A DNA stretch of 28,832 nucleotides from DASQBT01 sp049578545 (GTDB taxonomy: Bacteria > Pseudomonadota > Gammaproteobacteria > Burkholderiales > Thiobacillaceae), in NCBI GenBank assembly GCA_049578545.1, contig JBAUMF010000106.1:1-28832 (forward strand), written 5' to 3'. The notes under the pieces were generated by a model. It had not been told where the DNA came from. It saw only the letters and a program-made list of their open reading frames with translations, and did no database searches. Both the position numbers and the translations under genes were made by a program. Within the stretch, counting starts at the first letter, position 1. Each line of letters opens with the position of its first letter. Positions 1 through 7,390 of the stretch are shown one piece after another.

Positions 1-5
1 TACCC

Positions 6-380
6 ATGGTGGAGGTTGCCTTTCGTTGGTCTTTCGATCTCGACAATCAAATTGTCCAACAAAAATCTCCACCGCCTCAACCACTCACTTCCAAGTCAGC
101 CTGTACACCACTTTCGACCATAGCTCCGGCAGATGATGTCCACGTTATACCAATCATCCTTGAAAAGAGCGATCACTTTGCGCATAGCGTCCTGGCGCGT
201 TTCAACGCATTGCCACGTAAGGGAAAGCCTGTTAGGGATACCAGCCCTCAGAGGAATGCTTTCTATGAGATCGAGGTGGAACTCGGGACGATCTTTGCGA
301 ACTTGAAGTCAAATAGAGATTTGAGACAGAAGCAGGTGTTATTCAACTTGGGCAAACGCCGTCGTCTTGAGGGGGAATAG
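6..380 (+). pseudogene. Remnant of a TIR-domain protein (C-terminal part)
   Basis: The open frame of 124 codons has no convincing start or ribosome site, and its first ~40 residues look like out-of-frame sequence. From about residue 43 it reads like the distal half of a bacterial TIR domain: a VIPIIL beta strand, an ALPRKGKPV motif and an NAFYEIEVEL helix, which match the usual IPV.L..CD / LP.dGKPV / W.n.deA pattern of TIR_2 proteins. The N-terminal half with the FISY and catalytic-glutamate motifs is absent from the window. Base composition is clearly more AT-rich than the TIR gene that follows. I read it as a decayed gene fragment or the end of a gene damaged upstream; a chance ORF is possible. 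Confidence 0.4.
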
Positions 381-526
381 GTTCGGACTCTCGTTTAATT
401 TTAATTTAGTCAAACGTCACACGGACAGGTGTGCCATGCTTTATTGCTGGAAACCGATGACCATATCCACAAACGGGTATCGCTTGACATGATCGTACGG
501 GGATCGGCATGCCTTAGGAGCAAGCT

Positions 527-1486
527 ATGAAAGTATTTGTCAGCTGGTCGGGTGACGCCAGCCACGATGTCGCCAAGGCGCTGAAGGACTGGCTGCCCAA
601 CGTGATCCAGGCCGTGGATGTCTTCCTGTCGTCTGAAGATATCGCCAAGGGCAGCGTGTGGTTCAACGAGCTGGGCAACGTGCTGGACGAATCGGCGTTC
701 GGCATCGTGTGCCTGACCCGGGACAATCTGTCCGCGCCATGGATCCTGTACGAGGCGGGCGCGCTCGGCAAGCGGTTCGAGCACTCGCGTGTCGTGCCGC
801 TGCTGATCGGGCTCAAGGTGCCTGATCTTTCCGGTCCGCTCTCTCATTTCAATGCGGCCCTGCTCGACAAGGACGAAATCGCCAGGCTGGTCGCAGCGAT
901 CAATGCCCAGCTGGGCGCCGCGAAGTTGGGCGACAAGCAGCTCGACACGGCGTTTGCGACCTGGTGGCCCAGCCTGGAAGAGTCGCTGCAAGCGGCGGCG
1001 AAGAAGGCGGCGGCGGGCGCGCAGAGCTTTGCCTACGACGTGTTTCTGTCCACGCCCATGGCGGCCTTCGCCACGGACGAGGAATACAAGGCGGGCTGGA
1101 CGCAATTCAAAAAGGTGTTCGATGCTTTGAAAGGCGAGGGGCTCAAGGTCTACTGGGCGGCCGAACAGATCGATTCAATGGTCAAGTTTGACTCGCTCGA
1201 TGTGTCGGTGCTCGATGACCTGAAGGCGTTGCAGCAGAGCCGCTGCTTTGCGCTGCTCTATCCGCAGAAGCTTGCCAGCAGCGCGTTGTTCGAGGCCGGC
1301 TATGCCTTGGCGCTCAAGCGCTTCTCGCACTACTTCATGCGCGACCGCAAAGACCTGCCGTTTCTGATGCGCGAGATTGCCGGACCGAATTCAAACGTGC
1401 GCATCCACACCGACCAGGACTGGAAGGACTACGACGATCTGGCGGCAAAGGTTCACAACTACAAGGACAAGTGGTTTGGCGCCTGA
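527..1486 (+). CDS. TIR domain protein with a second nucleoside-deoxyribosyltransferase-like domain
   Basis: 319 aa, soluble, no signal or membrane segment. Start ATG has AGGAG about 6 nt upstream. Residues 1-95 form a TIR domain: strand MKVFVSWSG, FLSSEDIAKG (box-2-like), a FGIVCLTRDN strand and the WILYEAGAL helix, where E76 sits where the NAD-cleaving glutamate of bacterial TIRs lies. Residues ~168-285 form a second alpha/beta domain: it opens with YDVFLSTPM, has a WAAEQID segment, and has SALFEAGYALAL with E256, a layout resembling nucleoside 2-deoxyribosyltransferase-like folds, which are related to TIR and also cleave N-glycosidic bonds. Known: TIR effectors hydrolyse or cyclise NAD. 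Inferred: a two-domain nucleotide-processing or signalling protein. It could instead be two diverged TIR copies. Catalytic activity is not shown by sequence alone. Confidence 0.8.
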   Translation: MKVFVSWSGDASHDVAKALKDWLPNVIQAVDVFLSSEDIAKGSVWFNELGNVLDESAFGIVCLTRDNLSAPWILYEAGALGKRFEHSRVVPLLIGLKVPDLSGPLSHFNAALLDKDEIARLVAAINAQLGAAKLGDKQLDTAFATWWPSLEESLQAAAKKAAAGAQSFAYDVFLSTPMAAFATDEEYKAGWTQFKKVFDALKGEGLKVYWAAEQIDSMVKFDSLDVSVLDDLKALQQSRCFALLYPQKLASSALFEAGYALALKRFSHYFMRDRKDLPFLMREIAGPNSNVRIHTDQDWKDYDDLAAKVHNYKDKWFGA

Positions 1487-1576
1487 CGCGGGCGAGCCAT
1501 TCTGGCCCGAGACGTTCGGAAAGCCAATCATCCCCTGACCCAGCGACTGGGAAGGCAATTCAAGGAGGCAAAGCTC

Positions 1577-3511
1577 ATGACCATCGACCCCACCACCCAC
1601 GATCAACAGGAGCACCGCCTCAAGGATATCGACTGGACCGCCCTGCGCCGGCCCGCTTACACGCCGTCTCCTGCGGCCTGGGAGGACCAGGTGCTGTATT
1701 TCCTCATGCTGGACCGCTTTTCGGACGGTGCGGAGCAGGGCTATAGGGACAATCACGGCAACCTGGTGGCTAGCGGGACGACGGCGATGTTCCGCTTCCC
1801 GGATGATGCCTACACCGCAGATCGGGCCGCCTGGTCTGCCGTGGGCGCCGACTGGCTGGGCGGCAGCCTCAAGGGCCTGCAGAGCAAGATTGGCTACCTG
1901 CAGCGCATGGGCGTTACCGCCCTGTGGGTCAGCCCGGTGTTCAAGCAGGTGGCTGCCGACCTGCACTCCTACCACGGCTACGGCATCCAGAATTTCCTCG
2001 ACGTGGACCCCCACTTCGGCAGCCGCCAGGACCTGATCGACCTGGTGAACACGGCGCACGCCGCGGGCATCCGTGTGATTCTCGATATCATCCTCAACCA
2101 TTCGGGCGACGTGTTCGGCTACGAGTTCAACCCGGAGCGCTATCCGGACGGCCAGGGCCGCATGGATCCGCGCTGGGACGGCGCGCCCTATCCGGTGGCT
2201 GGCTACCGCAACGCCTTCGGCGCGGCCACCATTCCGTTCGCGAGCGTCGACCCGGTGACTCACCCCAATGCCTGGCCCAACGATGCGGTGTGGCCTGTCG
2301 AGTTGCAGACCGCCGCCACCTTCACTGCCAAGGGCCGCATCAGCAACTGGGACTACGACCCGGAGTACTACGATGGCGACTTTGTCAGCCTCAAGGACAT
2401 CCACCACGGCGAGCACGACCGCGATGCCGCGGGTCAGCGCATTCTGGATGTCTTCCACACCGCCCCGGCACTCAATGCCCTGTGCGAGGTGTACAAGTTC
2501 TGGATCGCCCTGGCCGACATCGACGGCTTCCGCATCGATACCGTCAAGCACATGGAGCCGGGGGCGACCCGCTACTTCGTCTCGGTGATCAAGGAGTTTG
2601 CCCAGACCCTGGGCAAGGAAAACTTCTTCCTGGTGGGCGAGATCACCGGCGGGCGCGTCAACGCCTACAACACCCTGGAGCTGACCGGCCTGGACGCGGC
2701 CCTGGGCATCGACGACATCCCCGACAAGCTGGAGTACCTGGCCAAGGGCTGGCGCGAGCCGGCGGACTACTTCGACCTGTTCCGCAACTCGGAACTGGTC
2801 AACAAGTCCTCGCACGTCTGGTTTGGCAAGCACGTGGTCACCCTGTTCGACGACCATGACCAGGTTCGCAAGGGCAACAACAAGGCGCGCTTCTGCGGCG
2901 ACAAGGTGAATGACGGCTACCGGCATCTCAAGGCCGTGCTGGGCCTCAACCTCACCTCCATGGGTATCCCATGCGTCTACTACGGCACCGAGCAGGGCTT
3001 CGATGGCGCTGGCGACAACGACCGCTACCTGCGCGAATGCATGTTCGGCGGCCGCTTCGGCTCGCTGCAGAGCGCCGGCCGGCACTTCTTCAACGAGGCG
3101 CACGAGATCTACCAGTTCATTGCCGAGGTCTCGGCACTTCGGGACAAGTATCTGGCCCTGCGCCGCGGGCGCCAGTACCTGCGGGAGATCTCGGAAGCCG
3201 GCACGACCGGCAGCTTCGGCCTGCCATGCATGATTGGCGGGCAGATCCGCTCGCTGGTGCCCTGGTCGCGCCTGTTCGATAACCAGGAAATCCTGCTGGC
3301 CATCAACACAGATGCAGACAACCAGCATGCGGCCTGGGTGACCATCGACGCCACCCTGCACGACGATGCGGGAACGCTGACCTGTTTGTACTCCACCAAC
3401 GCGGGACAGATTGGCACCACTTCGGCTATCGAACCGCGCAATGGTCGAGCGGTGTGGATCGGCGTGCCGGCAGGGGGATTCGTGGTCTATGGTCAGAACA
3501 CAAGCCCATGA
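1577..3511 (+). CDS. GH13 family alpha-amylase-like enzyme
   Basis: 644 aa, no signal peptide, so probably cytoplasmic. The perfect AAGGAGG at 1561-1569 fixes the start. The four GH13 motifs are present: region I DIILNH (170-175), region II GFRIDTVKH (317-325, nucleophile D321), region III FLVGEITG (351-358, acid/base E355) and region IV FDDHD (424-428, transition-state D428; the usual NHD is DHD here). The N-terminal part (DQVLYFLMLDRFSDG) and the GVTALWVSP strand are typical of alpha-amylase barrels, and the last ~110 residues form the C-terminal beta domain. Expected to hydrolyse or transfer alpha-1,4-glucans such as glycogen or maltodextrin; the exact specificity cannot be read. Its stop overlaps the start of the following membrane protein (ATGA), implying translational coupling, which is unusual for an amylase and places it inside a TIR gene cluster. 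Confidence 0.9.
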   Translation: MTIDPTTHDQQEHRLKDIDWTALRRPAYTPSPAAWEDQVLYFLMLDRFSDGAEQGYRDNHGNLVASGTTAMFRFPDDAYTADRAAWSAVGADWLGGSLKGLQSKIGYLQRMGVTALWVSPVFKQVAADLHSYHGYGIQNFLDVDPHFGSRQDLIDLVNTAHAAGIRVILDIILNHSGDVFGYEFNPERYPDGQGRMDPRWDGAPYPVAGYRNAFGAATIPFASVDPVTHPNAWPNDAVWPVELQTAATFTAKGRISNWDYDPEYYDGDFVSLKDIHHGEHDRDAAGQRILDVFHTAPALNALCEVYKFWIALADIDGFRIDTVKHMEPGATRYFVSVIKEFAQTLGKENFFLVGEITGGRVNAYNTLELTGLDAALGIDDIPDKLEYLAKGWREPADYFDLFRNSELVNKSSHVWFGKHVVTLFDDHDQVRKGNNKARFCGDKVNDGYRHLKAVLGLNLTSMGIPCVYYGTEQGFDGAGDNDRYLRECMFGGRFGSLQSAGRHFFNEAHEIYQFIAEVSALRDKYLALRRGRQYLREISEAGTTGSFGLPCMIGGQIRSLVPWSRLFDNQEILLAINTDADNQHAAWVTIDATLHDDAGTLTCLYSTNAGQIGTTSAIEPRNGRAVWIGVPAGGFVVYGQNTSP

Positions 3512-5082
3512 ACAATCAAAGCGGCGCCATTTTCACTGCACTGATCTTGGGTGTCCTGATCGCCTCGGCTCTGGCGTGGGTGGTGGCATGGCTATATCAG
3601 CGCCGCATGCTCGGCCTGATGCGCGGCGGCTCGCCGGCCGGTTCCGGTGCCACGGCGGGGCAGGCGGCGTTGCCCGATGTCGCCGGCCCGGGCCCATGGG
3701 CGACATCGGTGGACCTGCAGGCCAACCGTCGAGCCCATGTCAGGCTAATGCTGGTCATCGGCGGCCTGGCCTTGCTGATCGGACTGACCCAATCGGTGCT
3801 GGCCCTGAAGTTCATCTACACCAACAAGGAGTTTTCGCTCAATCGCATCCTGGTGCTGGGCGCGGTGTACGGCTGGCCCATGGTGCTGGGGTGGGGAATG
3901 GCGCGGCGCTGGTCCTGGCTGCGCACGCTGACCGGCGTGGCGCTGTACATGGTGGCGATGGCCTTGCTCGTGATGTGGCGGTCCAACGGTGCGCAGACCC
4001 TGGCCTCGGTGGGCGGCTGGCTTGCCGGCCAGGTGGCCATCCCGATGATCGTGGTGTTGCTGGTGGGGGCCAGCGGCCGCATCCGCGCGGTGGCGCCCTA
4101 CCTGTTGCCAGCCTCGATGCTGCTGACGGGTTCTTCGGTATTCGCGCTGCAGGTAATGGCGAACACGGTGCAATATCCTCCGGCGTGGCTGGTCAGCGTG
4201 GTCGAATCGATCGGCGCCTATCCGGCCATCATCCTCATCGTGTTGTTGCCCTGGCTGCTGGTCGCCTGGCCGGTCTACCTGCTGGCCCGCAAGCTGGCGG
4301 ACGCCTACCGTGCCAAGCGCTTCTCCGACCTGAGCTACCTCATCGGCGCCTACTGGTTCGTGATCCTGTTCGCCAGTTCGCTGCCCGCGATGGGCGACGT
4401 GGGCGTGGTGGCGTATGTCGAACTGCTGGCGTGGCTGTGGATACCGCTGGCATTCGGCCTGTTGCGCCACAGCATGGCGCCGCCTGCCGATCCGCCCACG
4501 CTGCTGGTATTGCGCGTGTTCCAGTGTAATGCCCAGGTGGAGAAGCTGTTCGACCAGGTGGTCGAGCGCTGGCGCCTTACCGGCAACACTGTGCTGATCG
4601 CCGGAACCGATCTCGTCAGCCGCACGCTCGATCCGGATGACCTGTTCTCCTACTTCAACGGGCATCTGGCTGACCGCTTTGTCACCGATACGGGGAGGCT
4701 GTCCCGCACCCTGGTGGAACTGGATATGCGCCCGGACCCGGACGGCCGCTACCGAGTCAACGAGCTGTACTGCTTTGACACCACGTGGCAGGCGGCGCTC
4801 GCCGCACTGGTGCAGCGCGCCCATGTGGTGCTCATGGACCTGCGCGGCTTCCAGCCCAGCAATCTGGGCTGCCGCCATGAGCTTGGTGTGCTCGCGCACG
4901 CGGCCAAGGTAAGACGCGTGGTGGTGCTGCACGACGCCGCCACTGCGCGTGAGGTCGCCGAGTCCGACCTCGCCCGGGCGCCTGCCGGGCGATTTGTCTG
5001 GCTCAATGCAGATCGCCTTGGCCAGCGCAAGGCGGATGAAATCCTTGCAGCATTGCTGGAGCCGGCTGCCAAGCCTGGGTGA
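3508..5082 (+). CDS. Polytopic membrane protein with C-terminal TIR/Rossmann-like cytoplasmic domain
   Basis: 524 aa from the ATG at 3508, chosen over an upstream in-frame ATG (3454) because it overlaps the amylase stop by 4 nt (ATGA) and begins directly before a hydrophobic helix. There are about eight or nine membrane segments between residues 9 and 320 (roughly 9-29, 80-100, 113-131, 142-157, 171-188, 197-217, 237-259, 277-294, 301-319). Residues ~330-520 are soluble and alpha/beta: a TLLVLRVFQ strand, TVLIAGTDL, then HVVLMDLRGF followed by GCRHELGVLA (E458) and a RRVVVLHD strand. The strand followed by a helix with a single glutamate resembles TIR or SLOG-type nucleotide-processing domains, but I cannot assign a named family. 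Inferred role: membrane-anchored sensor or effector partnered with the amylase. Confidence 0.75.
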   Translation: MNNQSGAIFTALILGVLIASALAWVVAWLYQRRMLGLMRGGSPAGSGATAGQAALPDVAGPGPWATSVDLQANRRAHVRLMLVIGGLALLIGLTQSVLALKFIYTNKEFSLNRILVLGAVYGWPMVLGWGMARRWSWLRTLTGVALYMVAMALLVMWRSNGAQTLASVGGWLAGQVAIPMIVVLLVGASGRIRAVAPYLLPASMLLTGSSVFALQVMANTVQYPPAWLVSVVESIGAYPAIILIVLLPWLLVAWPVYLLARKLADAYRAKRFSDLSYLIGAYWFVILFASSLPAMGDVGVVAYVELLAWLWIPLAFGLLRHSMAPPADPPTLLVLRVFQCNAQVEKLFDQVVERWRLTGNTVLIAGTDLVSRTLDPDDLFSYFNGHLADRFVTDTGRLSRTLVELDMRPDPDGRYRVNELYCFDTTWQAALAALVQRAHVVLMDLRGFQPSNLGCRHELGVLAHAAKVRRVVVLHDAATAREVAESDLARAPAGRFVWLNADRLGQRKADEILAALLEPAAKPG

Positions 5083-5233
5083 GTTAATTCAACCTGGGAG
5101 AGATGCAGGCGGAGCTGAATTCCACGGAAGAAAGAAGTGCACGCTGCGGATGCCAGGCTTTTCCTGATCGCGGCGCTGCTATGCTGGGGATGTACAGGCG
5201 GGTTGGGCAGGTTCCTAAGACAGGGAGACGAGT

Positions 5234-6233
5234 ATGCAGGGCATCTTCATCAGCTACCGGCGCCAGGACAGCCAGAGCGCGGCGGGTCGTCTGGCAGACC
5301 ACATCAAGGAACAGATGCCGGGGGTACCGGTATTCCGCGACGTGGAAACGATTGAACCCGGGGTGGATTTCGTTGAAGTCATCACCCGGGCAGTCCTGTG
5401 GCGTGCTGCTGGCGGTGATCGGTCCGCACTGGGCGTCGGTCACCGATACGGCAGGAAGGCGCCGCCTGGACAGCGCCCATGACTATACGCGCCTGGAGAT
5501 CGTCACTGCCTTGCAGCGGCCCAATGTGCGGGTCATCCCGGTGCTGGTGGATGGGGCTCAGATGCCGGACGCCAATGATCTGCCGGAGGATGTGCAACCG
5601 CTGTGCCGGCGCAATGCCATCGATCTGACCGACAAGCGCTGGAACTTCGACGTTTCGCAACTGATCGAGACATTGAGAAAAGCGCTTGGCGTGGAGCCGC
5701 CCAAACCCGTGCCGCGGCCAGAACCTGCGCCGGAGCCGTCGCCGCTGGTCCAGCCTTGGTATCGCCGCGTTACCAAGAAGCAGTGGGGAATCGTCGCAGC
5801 CGTTGTGGCGGTGCTGGGCGTCCTGGGTGAACAGGGACAGAACGGCACGGATACAACCCAGTCGCTTCCACCCGTGATGTCCTACCCCACAGTTCAGACG
5901 GCGCCATTGATCCAAAGCAATGAGGCAAACAACTACCAGGCACCGGCGGACCGTCTGCCGCTGACCGGCGCCTGGCAGGATGCCGAAGGCGGCCGCTACC
6001 GCTTCACTAAACAGGGCGGCCAGGTGAAATTTGAAGGCATGAGTCCCCATGGCCAGGTGTATGGACTAGGCGAGATGGTCAACAACATGCTGACCTTGAA
6101 CTACGCGCTTAATGGTGCCAGCGCCTATACGGCCCAACTGGAGCTTAGTCAGGATGGCAGCTGGCTCAGGGGTCGCTACGGCAGTGCGATCACTGGCGAG
6201 AGCGGCATGGTCGTGTTGCAGCGCACGCCATGA
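5234..6233 (+). pseudogene. TIR - transmembrane - periplasmic-domain protein, frameshifted
   Basis: The start ATG at 5234 follows GGGAG and opens the same MQGIFISYRRQDSQSAAGRL stretch as the intact paralog at 7391. That frame loses homology at about 5384-5393 and reads to a stop at 5482. The homology resumes in the +1-shifted frame at SCGVLLAVIGPHW (5394) and continues to 6233. Against the paralog the join is 5 nt short. Reconstructed layout: TIR (~1-150, with the DYTRLEI glutamate), Pro/Glu-rich linker, membrane helix (QWGIVAAVVAVLGVLG), then a ~100-residue C-terminal domain with LTGAWQDAEGGRYRF and a run of beta strands that looks lipocalin-like. The second frame is open back to 5103, so an alternative 376-aa call exists, but its N-terminus is not TIR. 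Either a true pseudogene or a sequencing error. Confidence 0.65.
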
Positions 6234-6276
6234 ATGCTTCAAACCCCATCAAGGTGGCCCTCTCGATGAGATCGAA

Positions 6277-6370
6277 CCCTCTCACCCCCAACCCCTCTCC
6301 CAACAAGCGGGGTGAGGGGTGGTACATGGCTCCCTCGCCCTCTGAAGGGGGGAGAGGGCTGGGGTAAGAG
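6277..6370. repeat. Imperfect inverted repeat with ~45-nt spacer, intergenic
   Basis: Pyrimidine-rich arm at about 6277-6301 (CTCTCACCCCCAACCCC core) is complementary to a purine-rich arm at about 6347-6370 (GGGAGAGGGCTGGGGTAAG core), with a smaller G-rich block between them. It lies between two TIR paralogs just upstream of the second. The form is that of dispersed REP/MITE-like intergenic palindromes common in proteobacteria. A transcribed hairpin could also affect readthrough between the genes. Confidence 0.6.
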
Positions 6371-6384
6371 GCGCCAAGAAATAA

Positions 6385-7374
6385 ATGAGCGCGATCTTCC
6401 TCTCCTATCGGCGCGACGACAGTGCCGGATTTGCCGGCCGGCTGGCCGATGAGCTCGAAGCCCAGCTTGGTGCCGGCAGCGTGTTCCGCGACGTGGACGA
6501 CATCCGCCCGGGGGAGAATTTCGTCGCCGCCATCAACAGCCAGCTCAATGAAGTGCAAGCTGTGTTGATCATGATCGGGCCGCACTGGCTGACGGCCGCC
6601 TCAAATGGCCAGCGTCGGCTGGACAAGGCGGATGATTTCGTCCGTCAGGAGATTCAGGCTGCGCTGGCTTTCGGCAAGCCGGTCATCCCGCTGCTGGTGG
6701 GCGGTGCAGCCATGCCCGCCGAAGCGGATCTGCCGCCGGAGATCGCGGGGCTGGCCCGCCGCCAGGCTGTGGTGCTGTCTGACGTGGACTGGAAAGCCGA
6801 CGTCGAGCGGCTGGTGCACAGCCTGCGTCCCGAACTGGGCAGTGTGGCGGGGGCCGGCAGACCCTGGCGGCGAATACTGCTCGGATTGAGCGGGACGGGG
6901 CTGGTCCTGTTTCTGGCTGTGTTACTGCTGCGCCATAAAATACATGTACCAGCGCCGGCGGACGTCAGCGGCCGTTGGACAGCGCAGGTGAAATACGACT
7001 GGGGTGATGAATACACGGAGCGCTTCGAATTCAAATATCTGGGCAAAGCGCTGCACGGCACCGCCACCTATCAGCAAGCTCCGCTTGCGATCGAGCATGC
7101 CAAACTGGAAGGCGAGTGGCTGAGCTTCGTCACTCGCAGCCAGGAGATGCTGGGCAGCGACACTCCCTGGAAGGGGTCACCCAGAGCTACACTGGTCAGG
7201 TCACGCCAGAAGGCATTCACTTCACCCTTGAAATCGGCGGGGGCTATTCCGTCCATCCGCCGATCGAATTTGTGGCGCGCCGCGCAGCCAGGTGAGCGCA
7301 ACGGCGCGGACTCGAATGGCTATGCTGGTATTAGCCCCCCAATAGCAGCCCCGATGGTGGGGAGCAACACATAA
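6385..7374 (+). CDS. TIR - transmembrane - periplasmic-domain protein, probable 3' frameshift
   Basis: 329 aa as read. TIR domain at 1-150: SAIFLSYRRDDS, SVFRDVDDI, a VLIMIGPHWL strand and a DDFVRQEI helix with candidate catalytic E89. A membrane helix spans about 164-182 (RRILLGLSG...LAVLLL), leaving the rest periplasmic. Residues ~190-258 look like a lipocalin-like beta domain (VSGRWTAQVKYDWGDEYTE). After about 7165 the annotated frame becomes Arg/Ser-rich and unlike a fold, while the frame one base earlier gives LEGVTQSYTGQVTPEG... and a further ~25 beta-rich residues to a TGA at 7293-7295. I infer a one-base loss near 7160-7170; the intended protein would be about 303 aa. No clear Shine-Dalgarno; the upstream inverted repeat ends 15 nt before the ATG. 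Paralog of the genes at 5234 and 7391. Confidence 0.75.
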   Translation: MSAIFLSYRRDDSAGFAGRLADELEAQLGAGSVFRDVDDIRPGENFVAAINSQLNEVQAVLIMIGPHWLTAASNGQRRLDKADDFVRQEIQAALAFGKPVIPLLVGGAAMPAEADLPPEIAGLARRQAVVLSDVDWKADVERLVHSLRPELGSVAGAGRPWRRILLGLSGTGLVLFLAVLLLRHKIHVPAPADVSGRWTAQVKYDWGDEYTERFEFKYLGKALHGTATYQQAPLAIEHAKLEGEWLSFVTRSQEMLGSDTPWKGSPRATLVRSRQKAFTSPLKSAGAIPSIRRSNLWRAAQPGERNGADSNGYAGISPPIAAPMVGSNT

Positions 7375-7390
7375 GACTAGGAGAAGAGAA

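Noticed and set aside
410..1105. 231-codon open frame on the - strand opposite the TIR gene
   Set aside because: Arg/Gln/Val-rich shadow of the + strand TIR gene, with no motif or ribosome site.
1391..3361. 656-codon open frame on the - strand opposite the amylase gene
   Set aside because: A long shadow typical of GC-rich coding DNA; the + strand frame holds all four GH13 motifs.
5083..5233. Possible sigma-70 promoter before the first membrane-TIR gene
   Set aside because: A TATGCT -10-like hexamer is present but no convincing -35 at the right spacing.
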